In this document: piece by piece, positions 1-4,503 of the stretch
Layout of the letters: the number at the start of each line of letters is the position of its first letter
Position numbering within the stretch: the stretch's first letter is position 1
Source: Faecalibacterium prausnitzii
Lineage (GTDB): Bacteria; Bacillota; Clostridia; Oscillospirales; Ruminococcaceae
Assembly (NCBI GenBank): GCA_002313795.1
Contig: DCCL01000247.1
Location: forward strand, 7,458-12,612
Reading direction: 5' to 3'
DNA: 5,155 bases
Translations under genes and position numbers: made by a program
The notes under the pieces: generated by a model
Database searches by the model: none
What the model was told of the DNA's origin: nothing
The model's input: only the letters and a program-made list of their open reading frames with translations

Positions 1-61
1 CCGCCACAAGCGCCAGAGCGGCAAGGATGCGGTAGAGCATTTTTTTCTGTTTGGTCGTCAT
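1..61 (-). CDS. Heavy-metal P-type ATPase, N-terminal fragment (cut by window edge)
   Basis: Only the first 20 codons are in the window. They read MTTKQKKMLYRI followed by a hydrophobic stretch (LAALALVA) that looks like the start of the first membrane helix. The start is well supported: an AAAGGAGG ribosome binding site lies 9 bases before the ATG. A short Lys/Gln-rich leader running straight into a membrane helix is what I recall from Clostridia-type Cd/Zn/Co-exporting P1B ATPases that lack a fused N-terminal HMA domain. The context supports this, since it is the third gene after a SmtB-type repressor and a free HMA protein. The catalytic DKTGT loop and the CPx membrane motif lie outside the window, so the family is inferred mainly from context. 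The expected role is ATP-driven export of divalent metal across the cytoplasmic membrane. Another membrane transporter remains possible. Confidence 0.65.
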   Translation of the reverse strand, partial: MTTKQKKMLYRILAALALVA

Positions 62-315
62 GGATAGCAGCCTCCTTTGGGGCTTCGGTGCCGCTTCGTT
101 CCGAGCAGCGTTCACAGATTCAACAGGTTTTCCCCATAAGGGGACTGTTTTCCACCCTTTCCCCCGGCTTTTCCACGAGGTTTTCCCGCAAAAAGGAGCA
201 AATGTGCGTTTGTTTTTCCACTTTTGCGCAAAGAGTGTTGAAAACACCGTGGAAAATGTTGAAAACTGATTTCTTTTTCAACATTTTCCACGGCAGATTT
301 AACAGACAACGATTC
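62..315. other. 254-base intergenic leader rich in DnaA-box-like 9-mers
   Basis: This is the gap between the HMA gene and the ATPase gene, unusually long for genes of one operon. It contains five TTTTCCACN 9-mers: 148-156, 169-177, 214-222 and 284-292 on the plus strand, and 248-256 on the minus strand. It also contains three TTTTCAACA 9-mers: 236-244 and 257-265 on the minus strand, and 275-283 on the plus strand. Weaker relatives are at 128-136 (TTTTCCCCA) and 181-189 (TTTTCCCGC). The octamer TTTTCCAC would be expected about 0.008 times here on both strands under equal base frequencies. The Firmicute DnaA box is TTATCCACA, so these differ at position 3 and at the last base. No convincing promoter for the ATPase was found in the gap. 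Short reading frames on both strands here lack ribosome binding sites and show no protein-like composition. Confidence 0.6.
247..293. repeat. Perfect 19-bp inverted repeat with 9-base loop
   Basis: The arms at 247-265 and 275-293 are exact reverse complements, separated by 9 bases (266-274). Each arm is built from two abutting 9-mers, one TTTTCAACA and one TTTTCCACG, so the units sit in strict 9-base register at 248, 257, (266), 275 and 284. In the minus-strand operon transcript the repeat would form a long hairpin starting 22 bases after the HMA stop codon. It is not a typical intrinsic terminator: the arms are A/U-rich and the bases that follow read TGTTTTCAACAC rather than a clean U-tract. 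Possible roles are a protein-binding site, an mRNA processing or stability stem, or a partial attenuator. Confidence 0.85.
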
Positions 316-537
316 TCAAATACCAAAGATCTCGCAGTCGTCCTCTACCTTCTTGCAGGCAGCGAGGACGTTCTTCATGGTGGACTTGGGGTCTGCACCC
401 TCGTCAAATTCCACGTTCATTTTCTGGGTCATGAAGCTGACGGTGGCCTTTGCCACGCCGGAAACGGTGTTGGCAGCATCTTCCATCTTCTGAGCGCAGT
501 TTGCGCAGTCCACTTCGATCTTGTAGCTCTTCTTCAT
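316..537 (-). CDS. Stand-alone HMA-domain heavy-metal-binding protein
   Basis: This 73-residue protein consists almost entirely of one heavy-metal-associated (HMA, ferredoxin-like) domain. The metal-binding loop is D10-C11-A12-N13-C14-A15. The DCANC form, rather than GMTCxxC, is typical of the N-terminal HMA domains of zinc/cadmium/lead P1B ATPases. After the first helix (about 14-26), the VxFxxxKMNVEFDEG strand pair and a second helix (about 51-62) complete the fold. Two further cysteines, C61 and C68, lie near the C-terminus. The protein is cytosolic, with no signal peptide. Its likely job is to bind a soft or divalent metal and hand it to the ATPase encoded next. The start ATG follows an AGAAAGG stretch about 12 bases upstream, a rather long spacing. 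It is the second gene of the minus-strand operon, 76 bases after the ArsR-family gene. I am confident of the domain but not of the metal or of a chaperone role. Confidence 0.9.
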   Translation of the reverse strand: MKKSYKIEVDCANCAQKMEDAANTVSGVAKATVSFMTQKMNVEFDEGADPKSTMKNVLAACKKVEDDCEIFGI

Positions 538-613
538 AATAAATACCAGCCTTTCTTTCTATTTCACTGTCCGACCGCAGGGGGCACGGACTTGCAGCGT
601 GTTTGCGTGGGCA

Positions 614-949
614 TCACTCTTCGATATGGTCCATGCCCATGGAGAGGATGCTGCGCACATGGTCGTCATCCAGTGCATAGTAGACGGTCTTTCCGTCCCG
701 GCGGAACCGCACCAGCTTGGTGTCCTTGAGCACCCGGAGCTGATGGCTCACGGCGGACTGGCTGAGCTGGACCGCATTGGCGATATCCTGCACACACAGC
801 TCGTCATCGTGGAGGGCGTAGAGAATCTTGATGCGGGTAGAATCCCCGAACACCCGGAACAGGTCGGCCAGCTCGTAGAGCACCTCATCGTCCGGCAGTT
901 CCGGCGGGGTCTCGGGGAGCTTCTGCTCCTGAGAAGACGCTTCGGCCAT
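614..949 (-). CDS. ArsR/SmtB-family metal-sensing repressor (zinc-type alpha-5 site)
   Basis: This 111-residue winged-helix repressor should be a homodimer that leaves DNA when metal binds. The recognition helix region is about residues 60-80 (LSQSAVSHQLRVLKDTKLV), followed by the wing RRDGKTVYYAL. The alpha-5 metal site of SmtB/CzrA is complete: D95-x-H97 and H108-x2-E111, with the same spacing as SmtB D104/H106/H117/E120. The protein ends exactly at that Glu. In alpha-3 the motif is ELCVQDIA. C52 is present, but the second Cys of CadC (ELCVCDL) is Gln, so a Cd/Pb alpha-3N site is not evident. Zinc, possibly cobalt, is the predicted signal. I chose the ATG at 949 because GAAAGGG lies 8 bases upstream. 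The longer in-frame start at 982 lies inside the operator and near the transcription start, so it is unlikely. This is the first gene of the operon and is probably autoregulated. Confidence 0.92.
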   Translation of the reverse strand: MAEASSQEQKLPETPPELPDDEVLYELADLFRVFGDSTRIKILYALHDDELCVQDIANAVQLSQSAVSHQLRVLKDTKLVRFRRDGKTVYYALDDDHVRSILSMGMDHIEE

Positions 950-974
950 GGTCATCACCCTTTCGTTTTGATAT

Positions 975-998
975 ATGAACATCTGTTCATGTGTTCAT
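975..998. promoter_or_regulatory. SmtB/CzrA-type operator
   Basis: ATGAACA (975-981) and TGTTCAT (984-990) form a perfect 7-2-7 inverted repeat. A third half-site TGTTCAT follows at 992-998. ATGAACA-type dyads are the known binding motif of SmtB/CzrA-like repressors. The site covers the -10 box and the predicted transcription start of the operon, which fits repression by the ArsR-family protein encoded 26 bases further on. Confidence 0.85.
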
Positions 999-1025
999 GA
1001 TAACACGTGCCATGCACTCTGTCAA
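997..1025 (-). promoter_or_regulatory. Sigma-A promoter of the metal operon
   Basis: On the minus strand the -35 box is TTGACA (1025-1020), a perfect match. The spacer is 17 bases and the -10 box is TATCAT (1002-997). Directly upstream, 1030-1046 is rich in A and T tracts and could act as an UP element. Transcription should start near 990, giving a leader of about 40 bases before the ArsR-family ATG. The -10 box shares bases with the outer operator half-site. Confidence 0.88.
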
Positions 1026-1124
1026 GAGGTTTTTCATAAAAAATCATCACGGAACCAGAATTGATAAAACAGACCTTAAAACGCAGGAAATTTGCAGTTT
1101 TATTTTGCAACAAGGCGGCGTTTT

Positions 1125-1164
1125 GGGGAGAGAAAAGGCCGCGCTTCAACACGAAGTGCGGCCT
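1125..1164 (-). terminator. Intrinsic terminator of the YwaF-like gene
   Basis: The arms AGGCCGCGCTTC (1136-1147) and GAAGTGCGGCCT (1153-1164) form a 12-bp stem with one G-T pair and a 5-base loop. Read on the minus strand, the stem is followed by TTTTCTCTCC (1136-1127). It begins 8 bases after the TAA stop at 1172-1174. This isolates the membrane-protein gene from the downstream metal operon. Confidence 0.85.
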
Positions 1165-1171
1165 CGGAGCC

Positions 1172-1927
1172 TTACCGTTTTTTCTTCTGGAGATGCTCCG
1201 CCACCGCCCAGGGCAGATACATGATGATCAGCGCCAGCGCAATGGCAGGCAGGAAGCCAAGGATATAATACTTTTCGCCCAGCAGAGCCGTGAAGGTGCT
1301 GGTGATGATGTTGCCGTAAGGGTTATTGAGGAAATAGAAGTTGGTGCAGAGAGGCTTATTCAAAAAGTAGATGGGCAGGGCCGACCCGAAGAGGAATGCC
1401 AACACCTGCGGCACCCGCCGGGGACTGGGACGGTAGCCGCCCACCACCAGCAGGACGGGGTAGAGCACCAGCAGGGCATGGATGCTGACCGAGTGCAAAT
1501 TGATGAGGGTCCACCAGGAGGGGACATCCAGCCAGCTGGGGCAGAGCAGAGCCAGCGCCGCCCCCGGGATGCAGAGGGCATACAGCTCCTCCTTGCACCA
1601 GTTCTGGTCAGTAAGGGTGTTATAGAGACAGACAAAGACGTTGATGCTGCACAGGTGGAGGGGCAGGTAGCTCCAGTTCCACTGACCCGTCAGGGCCATT
1701 CCCAGCAGGAGGGCCGCTTCGTCCAGCAGGAGCAGGACCGTGACTCCCACCAGGATGCGCCGCCGGGTCTTTGCCGGGCTGCGGCGATACCACAGGGCCA
1801 TCCCCACGATGAATGCCAGCGAAAGCGCCAGCTCTGTGAGGTGGATGCGGCCATACAGCGGGTAGCATTGATAGTCTGCGCCCAGCTCTGCGTGGGTGAT
1901 GTCGTAGGATTTCCAGAAATCACTCAT
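1172..1927 (-). CDS. ywaF: YwaF/TMEM164-like integral membrane protein (TIGR02206-type)
   Basis: This 251-residue protein has about six or seven membrane helices (roughly 28-47, 56-80, 88-105, 113-130, 144-164, 172-190 and 217-243) and ends in HLQKKKR. The hallmark is LPLHLCSI at 88-95, followed by a PG pair (121-122), HSVSIH (145-150) and NNPYGN (201-206). These fit the bacterial YwaF family, related to eukaryotic TMEM164. The bacterial proteins have no firmly established function. Human TMEM164 has been described as a phospholipid acyltransferase using a Cys-His pair; C93 with H145 or H150 could be the counterpart here, which is inference. The start at 1927 (MSDFWKSYD) is chosen because GGGAG lies 7 bases upstream. 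Extending the frame to 2014 adds 29 residues without a ribosome binding site. The gene is monocistronic and divergent from the thioesterase gene. TATCAT on the minus strand (forward 1951-1956) could be a -10, with a poor -35. Confidence 0.85.
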   Translation of the reverse strand: MSDFWKSYDITHAELGADYQCYPLYGRIHLTELALSLAFIVGMALWYRRSPAKTRRRILVGVTVLLLLDEAALLLGMALTGQWNWSYLPLHLCSINVFVCLYNTLTDQNWCKEELYALCIPGAALALLCPSWLDVPSWWTLINLHSVSIHALLVLYPVLLVVGGYRPSPRRVPQVLAFLFGSALPIYFLNKPLCTNFYFLNNPYGNIITSTFTALLGEKYYILGFLPAIALALIIMYLPWAVAEHLQKKKR

Positions 1928-2028
1928 TGTTCCACTCCCTTTCCTCTCCATGATACCTCTTTTGAGGCCGGACGGAAAGAGTTTTTGAAGGAAAAATACG
2001 CAAAACAGGTGCATTGATGCCGGTTTTG

Positions 2029-2037
2029 TGGTATCCT
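2029..2037 (+). promoter_or_regulatory. Candidate extended -10 promoter of the thioesterase gene
   Basis: TGGTATCCT has the form TGn-TATNNT of an extended -10 element. It lies about 80 bases before the thioesterase start in the 188-base divergent intergenic region. No good -35 box is present at the right spacing (gtgcat), so the call is tentative. If correct, transcription starts near 2044 and the leader would contain the hairpin at 2042-2079. Confidence 0.35.
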
Positions 2038-2041
2038 TACA

Positions 2042-2079
2042 GCGTGTTCTATTTTATGCCGCAAACTGCGGCAGCACGC
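2042..2079 (+). other. Hairpin in the thioesterase leader
   Basis: TGCCGCA (2057-2063) and TGCGGCA (2067-2073) form a perfect 7-bp stem with a 3-base loop. An outer helix GCGTG/CACGC (2042-2046 with 2075-2079) can close over it, leaving a 10-base bulge on the left and one base on the right. It lies 34 bases before the thioesterase start. No known riboswitch or T-box is recognisable, and it has no immediate U-tract. Confidence 0.4.
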
Positions 2080-2115
2080 AAGATAAACTGATTTTTAAGA
2101 AAGAAGGAATCTATG

Positions 2116-2502
2116 ATGTTAGAGACCGGTATCCGCGGCAAGCAGAGCCAGCTCGTCACCCCCGAAAACACTGCCAGGGCCATGGGCAGCGGCACCCTGA
2201 ACGTGTTCGCCACCCCCGCACTGGTGGCACTGGCCGAAAAGACCTGCTGGATGAGCGTGGCTGACGCTCTGGATGAGGGCTGCGGCACCGTCGGCACCCG
2301 GCTGGAGTTCGACCACTCCGCCCCCACTCCCGTGGGCATGACCGTCACCTGCGAGAGCGAGCTGACCGCTGTGGAAGGCCGCAAGCTGGTGTTCAAAGTC
2401 TCTCTGTACGACGAGAAGGGCCATGTGGGCGGCGGCGTCCACGAGCGCTTTGTGGTCAACGACGCAAAGTTTGCCGCCAAGGCAGAGAGCAAGAAGGGCT
2501 GA
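2116..2502 (+). CDS. FlK-like hotdog-fold acyl-CoA thioesterase
   Basis: This 128-residue single-domain protein has the pattern of the fluoroacetyl-CoA thioesterase (FlK)-like family. Its features are an N-terminal VTPENTARAMGSGTLNVFATPALVALAE segment, the strand GTRLEFDHSAPTPVGM, and long beta strands to FVVND. Relative to FlK T42/E50/H76/G69, the residues here are T33, E41, H67 and G60 (numbered from the ATG at 2116), all with matching spacing, so the catalytic set is intact. The FlK lid phenylalanines are not conserved: T27 stands where F36 would be. A general cytosolic housekeeping thioesterase is therefore more likely than fluoroacetate resistance. Two ATGs are adjacent; the second, at 2116, lies 7 bases after AAGGA and gives the family-like start MLETGIRGKQS, while the first, at 2113, lies only 4 bases away. 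The substrate is unknown. The gene appears monocistronic and ends at a strong hairpin. Confidence 0.85.
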   Translation: MLETGIRGKQSQLVTPENTARAMGSGTLNVFATPALVALAEKTCWMSVADALDEGCGTVGTRLEFDHSAPTPVGMTVTCESELTAVEGRKLVFKVSLYDEKGHVGGGVHERFVVNDAKFAAKAESKKG

Positions 2503-2540
2503 GAAGCTGCTTTCGTAAGCAGCTTCTAATCCTCTTTTTT
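2502..2540 (+). terminator. Intrinsic terminator, probably shared by convergent genes
   Basis: An 11-bp perfect stem (2502-2512 with 2517-2527, core GAAGCTGCTT/AAGCAGCTTC) has a 4-base TCGT loop. On the plus strand it is followed, after AATCC, by CTCTTTTTT (2533-2540). The thioesterase TGA overlaps the first base pair, and the TAG of the minus-strand small gene (2526-2528) overlaps the other end. On the minus strand the trailing sequence is TTCTCAGCCCTTCTT, a weaker U-tract, so termination is likely better on the plus strand. Confidence 0.75.
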
Positions 2541-2684
2541 CTCCGCCAGCTGGATGGGCGGCGGGTCGGCGGCCAGAAGCCGCTGCTCGGCCCGGGCCTG
2601 TGCTTCCAGCAGGAGCCGCGCGGCCTGTTCGCTGGCGCGGAACAGCTCCAGATACAGTTCTTTATAGTCCGGCGCAGCCAACAC
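2526..2684 (-). CDS. Small helical hypothetical protein, non-ATG start
   Basis: A 52-codon frame on the minus strand ends at TAG (2528-2526) and has no ATG. The protein reads APDYKELYLELFRASEQAAR, then a Leu/Ala/Glu/Gln/Arg helix (RLLLEAQARAEQRLLAAD), then a PPPIQLAEKKED tail. Composition and amphipathic pattern look like a real protein, and small proteins opening with a DYKELYLELFRASE-like helix are familiar in gut Firmicutes. No function is known to me. The frame is closed by a stop at 2736-2738. A GGAGAGG ribosome binding site precedes GTG (2684, spacing 5) and TTG (2681, spacing 8); I list the GTG, but the TTG is equally possible and would give 51 residues. The likely structure is one long amphipathic helix, cytosolic, possibly a coiled-coil partner. 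The gene converges on the thioesterase and diverges from the antiporter. Confidence 0.6.
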   Translation of the reverse strand: MLAAPDYKELYLELFRASEQAARLLLEAQARAEQRLLAADPPPIQLAEKKED

Positions 2685-2713
2685 CCCCTCTCCGTCCCCC
2701 ACCGCGGGTCTGG

Positions 2714-2742
2714 TGTATAGTCTGCCCGGGCAGCTTCAAAAA
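2714..2742. promoter_or_regulatory. Overlapping divergent -10 boxes with adjoining 12-bp palindrome
   Basis: TATAGT (2716-2721, plus strand) could be the -10 for the antiporter gene, with a start near 2728. TATACA on the minus strand (2719-2714) could be the -10 for the small helical protein, with a TTTTTG -35 (2742-2737) at 17 bases. The two boxes share four bases. A perfect 12-bp palindrome CTGCCCGGGCAG (2722-2733) abuts the plus-strand box. The plus-strand -35 region (cgtccc) is poor, so both promoters are tentative. Confidence 0.4.
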
Positions 2743-2764
2743 AACCAAGTGAGGAAGCTCTATC

Positions 2765-4438
2765 ATGAAAAAAACAAATCTCTCATGGGTGGGTGCTCTG
2801 CTGGTGTTTGCCCTGCTGTTGTGGTGTACCGCCGCAACGCCCGGCAAGATCGCCGACCCTTCCACCTACACCTGCGCAGCCTACAGCTCTGCGCTGTCCC
2901 TGCTGCCCCCGGTGGTGGCCATCGTTCTGGCCCTGAACACCAAAGAGGTCTACACCTCCCTGCTGGTGGGCATCGCCACCGGTGCTCTGCTCTATGCCAA
3001 CGGCAACCTTGAGCTGGCACTGACCACCCTCTTCTTCAATGAGGAAGGCGGCATGATCTACAAGCTGTCGGACAGCAGCAATGTGGGCATTCTGGTCTTT
3101 CTGGTGATGCTGGGCATCCTGGTGGCTCTGATGAACAAGGCCGGCGGCAGCGCCGCCTTTGGCCGCTGGGCCTCCACCCACATCCACACCCGGGCAGGCG
3201 CGCAGTTTGCCACCCTGCTGCTGGGCGTGCTCATCTTTGTGGACGACTACTTCAACTGCCTGACCGTGGGTTCTGTCATGCGCCCCGTCACCGACCGGCA
3301 GAAGGTCTCCCGCGCGAAACTGGCCTACCTCATCGATGCCACTGCGGCTCCGGTCTGCATCATCGCGCCGGTGTCCAGCTGGGCCGCTGCCGTCACCTCT
3401 TCGGTGCCGGAAGGCTCGGGCATCAACGGCTTTACCATGTTCCTGCGCACCATCCCCTATAACTACTACGCCATCCTCACCATCGTCATGAGCCTGTTCC
3501 TCATCTTCACCGGTCTGGACTACGGCCCCATGAAGAAGCATGAGGACAACGCTCTGCTGGGCGACCTCTTCACCACCGAAGACCGCCCCTACGGCGACGA
3601 TGTGGACGACGGCACCGGCACCAAAGGCCATGTCATCGACCTGATTGCTCCGGTGCTGGTGCTCATCGCAGCCTGCATCTTCGGCATGATCTACACTGGC
3701 GGTTTCTTTGAGGGCGTGGACTTCGTCACCGCTTTCGCTGACTGCAACGCCTCCATGGGTCTGGTTCTGGGCAGCTCTATTGCCCTGATGTTCACCTTCG
3801 TGTTCTACCGGGTGCGGGGCGTCATGACCTTTCAGGATTTCGCCGCCTGCATCCCCGAGGGCTTCAAGGCCATGGTCAGCCCCATGCTCATCCTGACGCT
3901 GGCCTGGACTCTTTCCGGTATGACCAGCCTGCTGGGTGCCAAGTATTATGTTGCCAGCCTGCTCAGCGGCTCTGCCGCCGCCTTGCAGTACCTGCTGCCC
4001 ATCATCATCTTTGTGGTGGCAGTGTTCCTGGCCTTTGCCACCGGCACGTCCTGGGGCACCTTCTCCATCCTGGTGCCCATCGTCTGCCACGCCTTCCCGG
4101 AGGGTGAGATGCTGGTGGTCTCCATCGCAGCCTGCCTGTCCGGTGCGGTCTGCGGCGACCACTGCTCTCCCATCTCGGATACCACCATCATGGCCTCTGC
4201 CGGTGCTCATTGCAGCCATGTGAACCATGTGTCCACCCAGCTGCCCTACGCCATGACAGCTGCTGCCATCTCGGCGGGCTGCTATCTCATCTGCGGTCTG
4301 GCACAGGCCCTGCTGGGCACCCGGGCCAACGTGATGACCTCGCTGGTGCTGCTGGCCGTGGCCATCGTCCTTGAGCTGGTGGTGCTGAGCATCGTGCGCG
4401 CCCGCGTGGGCCACATCCGGAAGACGGAAAAAGCCTGA
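2765..4438 (+). CDS. nhaC: NhaC-family Na+/H+ antiporter
   Basis: This 557-residue membrane protein is within the usual size range for NhaC-family transporters (PF03553). It has about 13-15 predicted helices, beginning at residues 6-24 and ending at about 523-546, with a short basic tail (RARVGHIRKTEKA). Diagnostic motifs in order are FVDDYFNCLTVG (158-169), PVTDRQKVSRAKLAYLIDATAAP (174-196), the acidic cytosolic loop EDRPYGDDVDDGTGTKG (272-288), ATGTSWGTFSILVP (425-438) and CGDHCSPISDTT (463-474) followed by GAHCSHVNHVSTQLPYA. The buried acidic residues D160/D161, D176, D191 and D465 are candidates for ion binding. The expected role is exchange of Na+ for H+ across the cytoplasmic membrane. 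Some relatives instead move malate/lactate (MleN) or amino acids, so the substrate is not settled. The ATG at 2765 follows GAGGAA at 8 bases. The gene ends at a terminator 5 bases after its stop. Confidence 0.9.
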   Translation: MKKTNLSWVGALLVFALLLWCTAATPGKIADPSTYTCAAYSSALSLLPPVVAIVLALNTKEVYTSLLVGIATGALLYANGNLELALTTLFFNEEGGMIYKLSDSSNVGILVFLVMLGILVALMNKAGGSAAFGRWASTHIHTRAGAQFATLLLGVLIFVDDYFNCLTVGSVMRPVTDRQKVSRAKLAYLIDATAAPVCIIAPVSSWAAAVTSSVPEGSGINGFTMFLRTIPYNYYAILTIVMSLFLIFTGLDYGPMKKHEDNALLGDLFTTEDRPYGDDVDDGTGTKGHVIDLIAPVLVLIAACIFGMIYTGGFFEGVDFVTAFADCNASMGLVLGSSIALMFTFVFYRVRGVMTFQDFAACIPEGFKAMVSPMLILTLAWTLSGMTSLLGAKYYVASLLSGSAAALQYLLPIIIFVVAVFLAFATGTSWGTFSILVPIVCHAFPEGEMLVVSIAACLSGAVCGDHCSPISDTTIMASAGAHCSHVNHVSTQLPYAMTAAAISAGCYLICGLAQALLGTRANVMTSLVLLAVAIVLELVVLSIVRARVGHIRKTEKA

Positions 4439-4443
4439 GAAGT

Positions 4444-4477
4444 TCAAAAATCCAGCGGACTCTGGATTTTTGACTTT
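4444..4477 (+). terminator. Intrinsic terminator after the antiporter gene
   Basis: TCAAAAATCCAG (4444-4455) and CTGGATTTTTGA (4462-4473) form a perfect 12-bp stem with a 6-base loop. The layout is A-tract, short GC-containing stem (TCCAG/CTGGA), then U-tract, typical of an intrinsic terminator that can work in both directions. It starts 5 bases after the antiporter TGA. Confidence 0.82.
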
Positions 4478-4494
4478 CCCTCCGGCTCAGATTA

Positions 4495-4503
4495 TGGTAT
4501 ACT
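4495..4503 (+). promoter_or_regulatory. Extended -10 promoter of the MarR-family gene
   Basis: TGGTATACT is a good extended -10 (TGn-TATACT). The -35 position at 17 bases (4475-4480, TTTCCC) is weak. An alternative -35 TTGACT (4470-4475), partly within the terminator stem, pairs with TATGGT (4493-4498) at 17 bases. Transcription should start near 4510, leaving a leader of about 44 bases containing A/T tracts (4506-4523). Confidence 0.65.

Noticed and set aside
131..144. TCCCC-ATAA-GGGGA dyad in the intergenic leader
   Set aside because: It is a short 5-bp dyad with no U-tract and no clear regulatory partner, so it is too weak for a separate call.
88..729. 213-codon plus-strand frame across the intergenic repeats, HMA gene and arsR end
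   Set aside because: It spans several real features on the other strand, has no ribosome binding site, and its composition shifts with each underlying feature.
950..982. Longer start (ATG at 982) for the ArsR-family gene
   Set aside because: That ATG is part of the operator and about 8 bases after the predicted transcription start, with no ribosome binding site. The ATG at 949 has GAAAGGG at 8 bases.
1061..2017. 318-codon plus-strand frame opposite the YwaF-like gene
   Set aside because: It is Gln/His/Asp-rich with no domain, it crosses a terminator, and the opposite strand encodes a recognisable membrane protein.
2783..4447. 554-codon open frame on the minus strand opposite the antiporter gene
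   Set aside because: It is His/Gly/Asp/Gln-rich with no recognisable domain and mirrors the GC-rich third positions of the antiporter gene, which has clear family motifs and a ribosome binding site.
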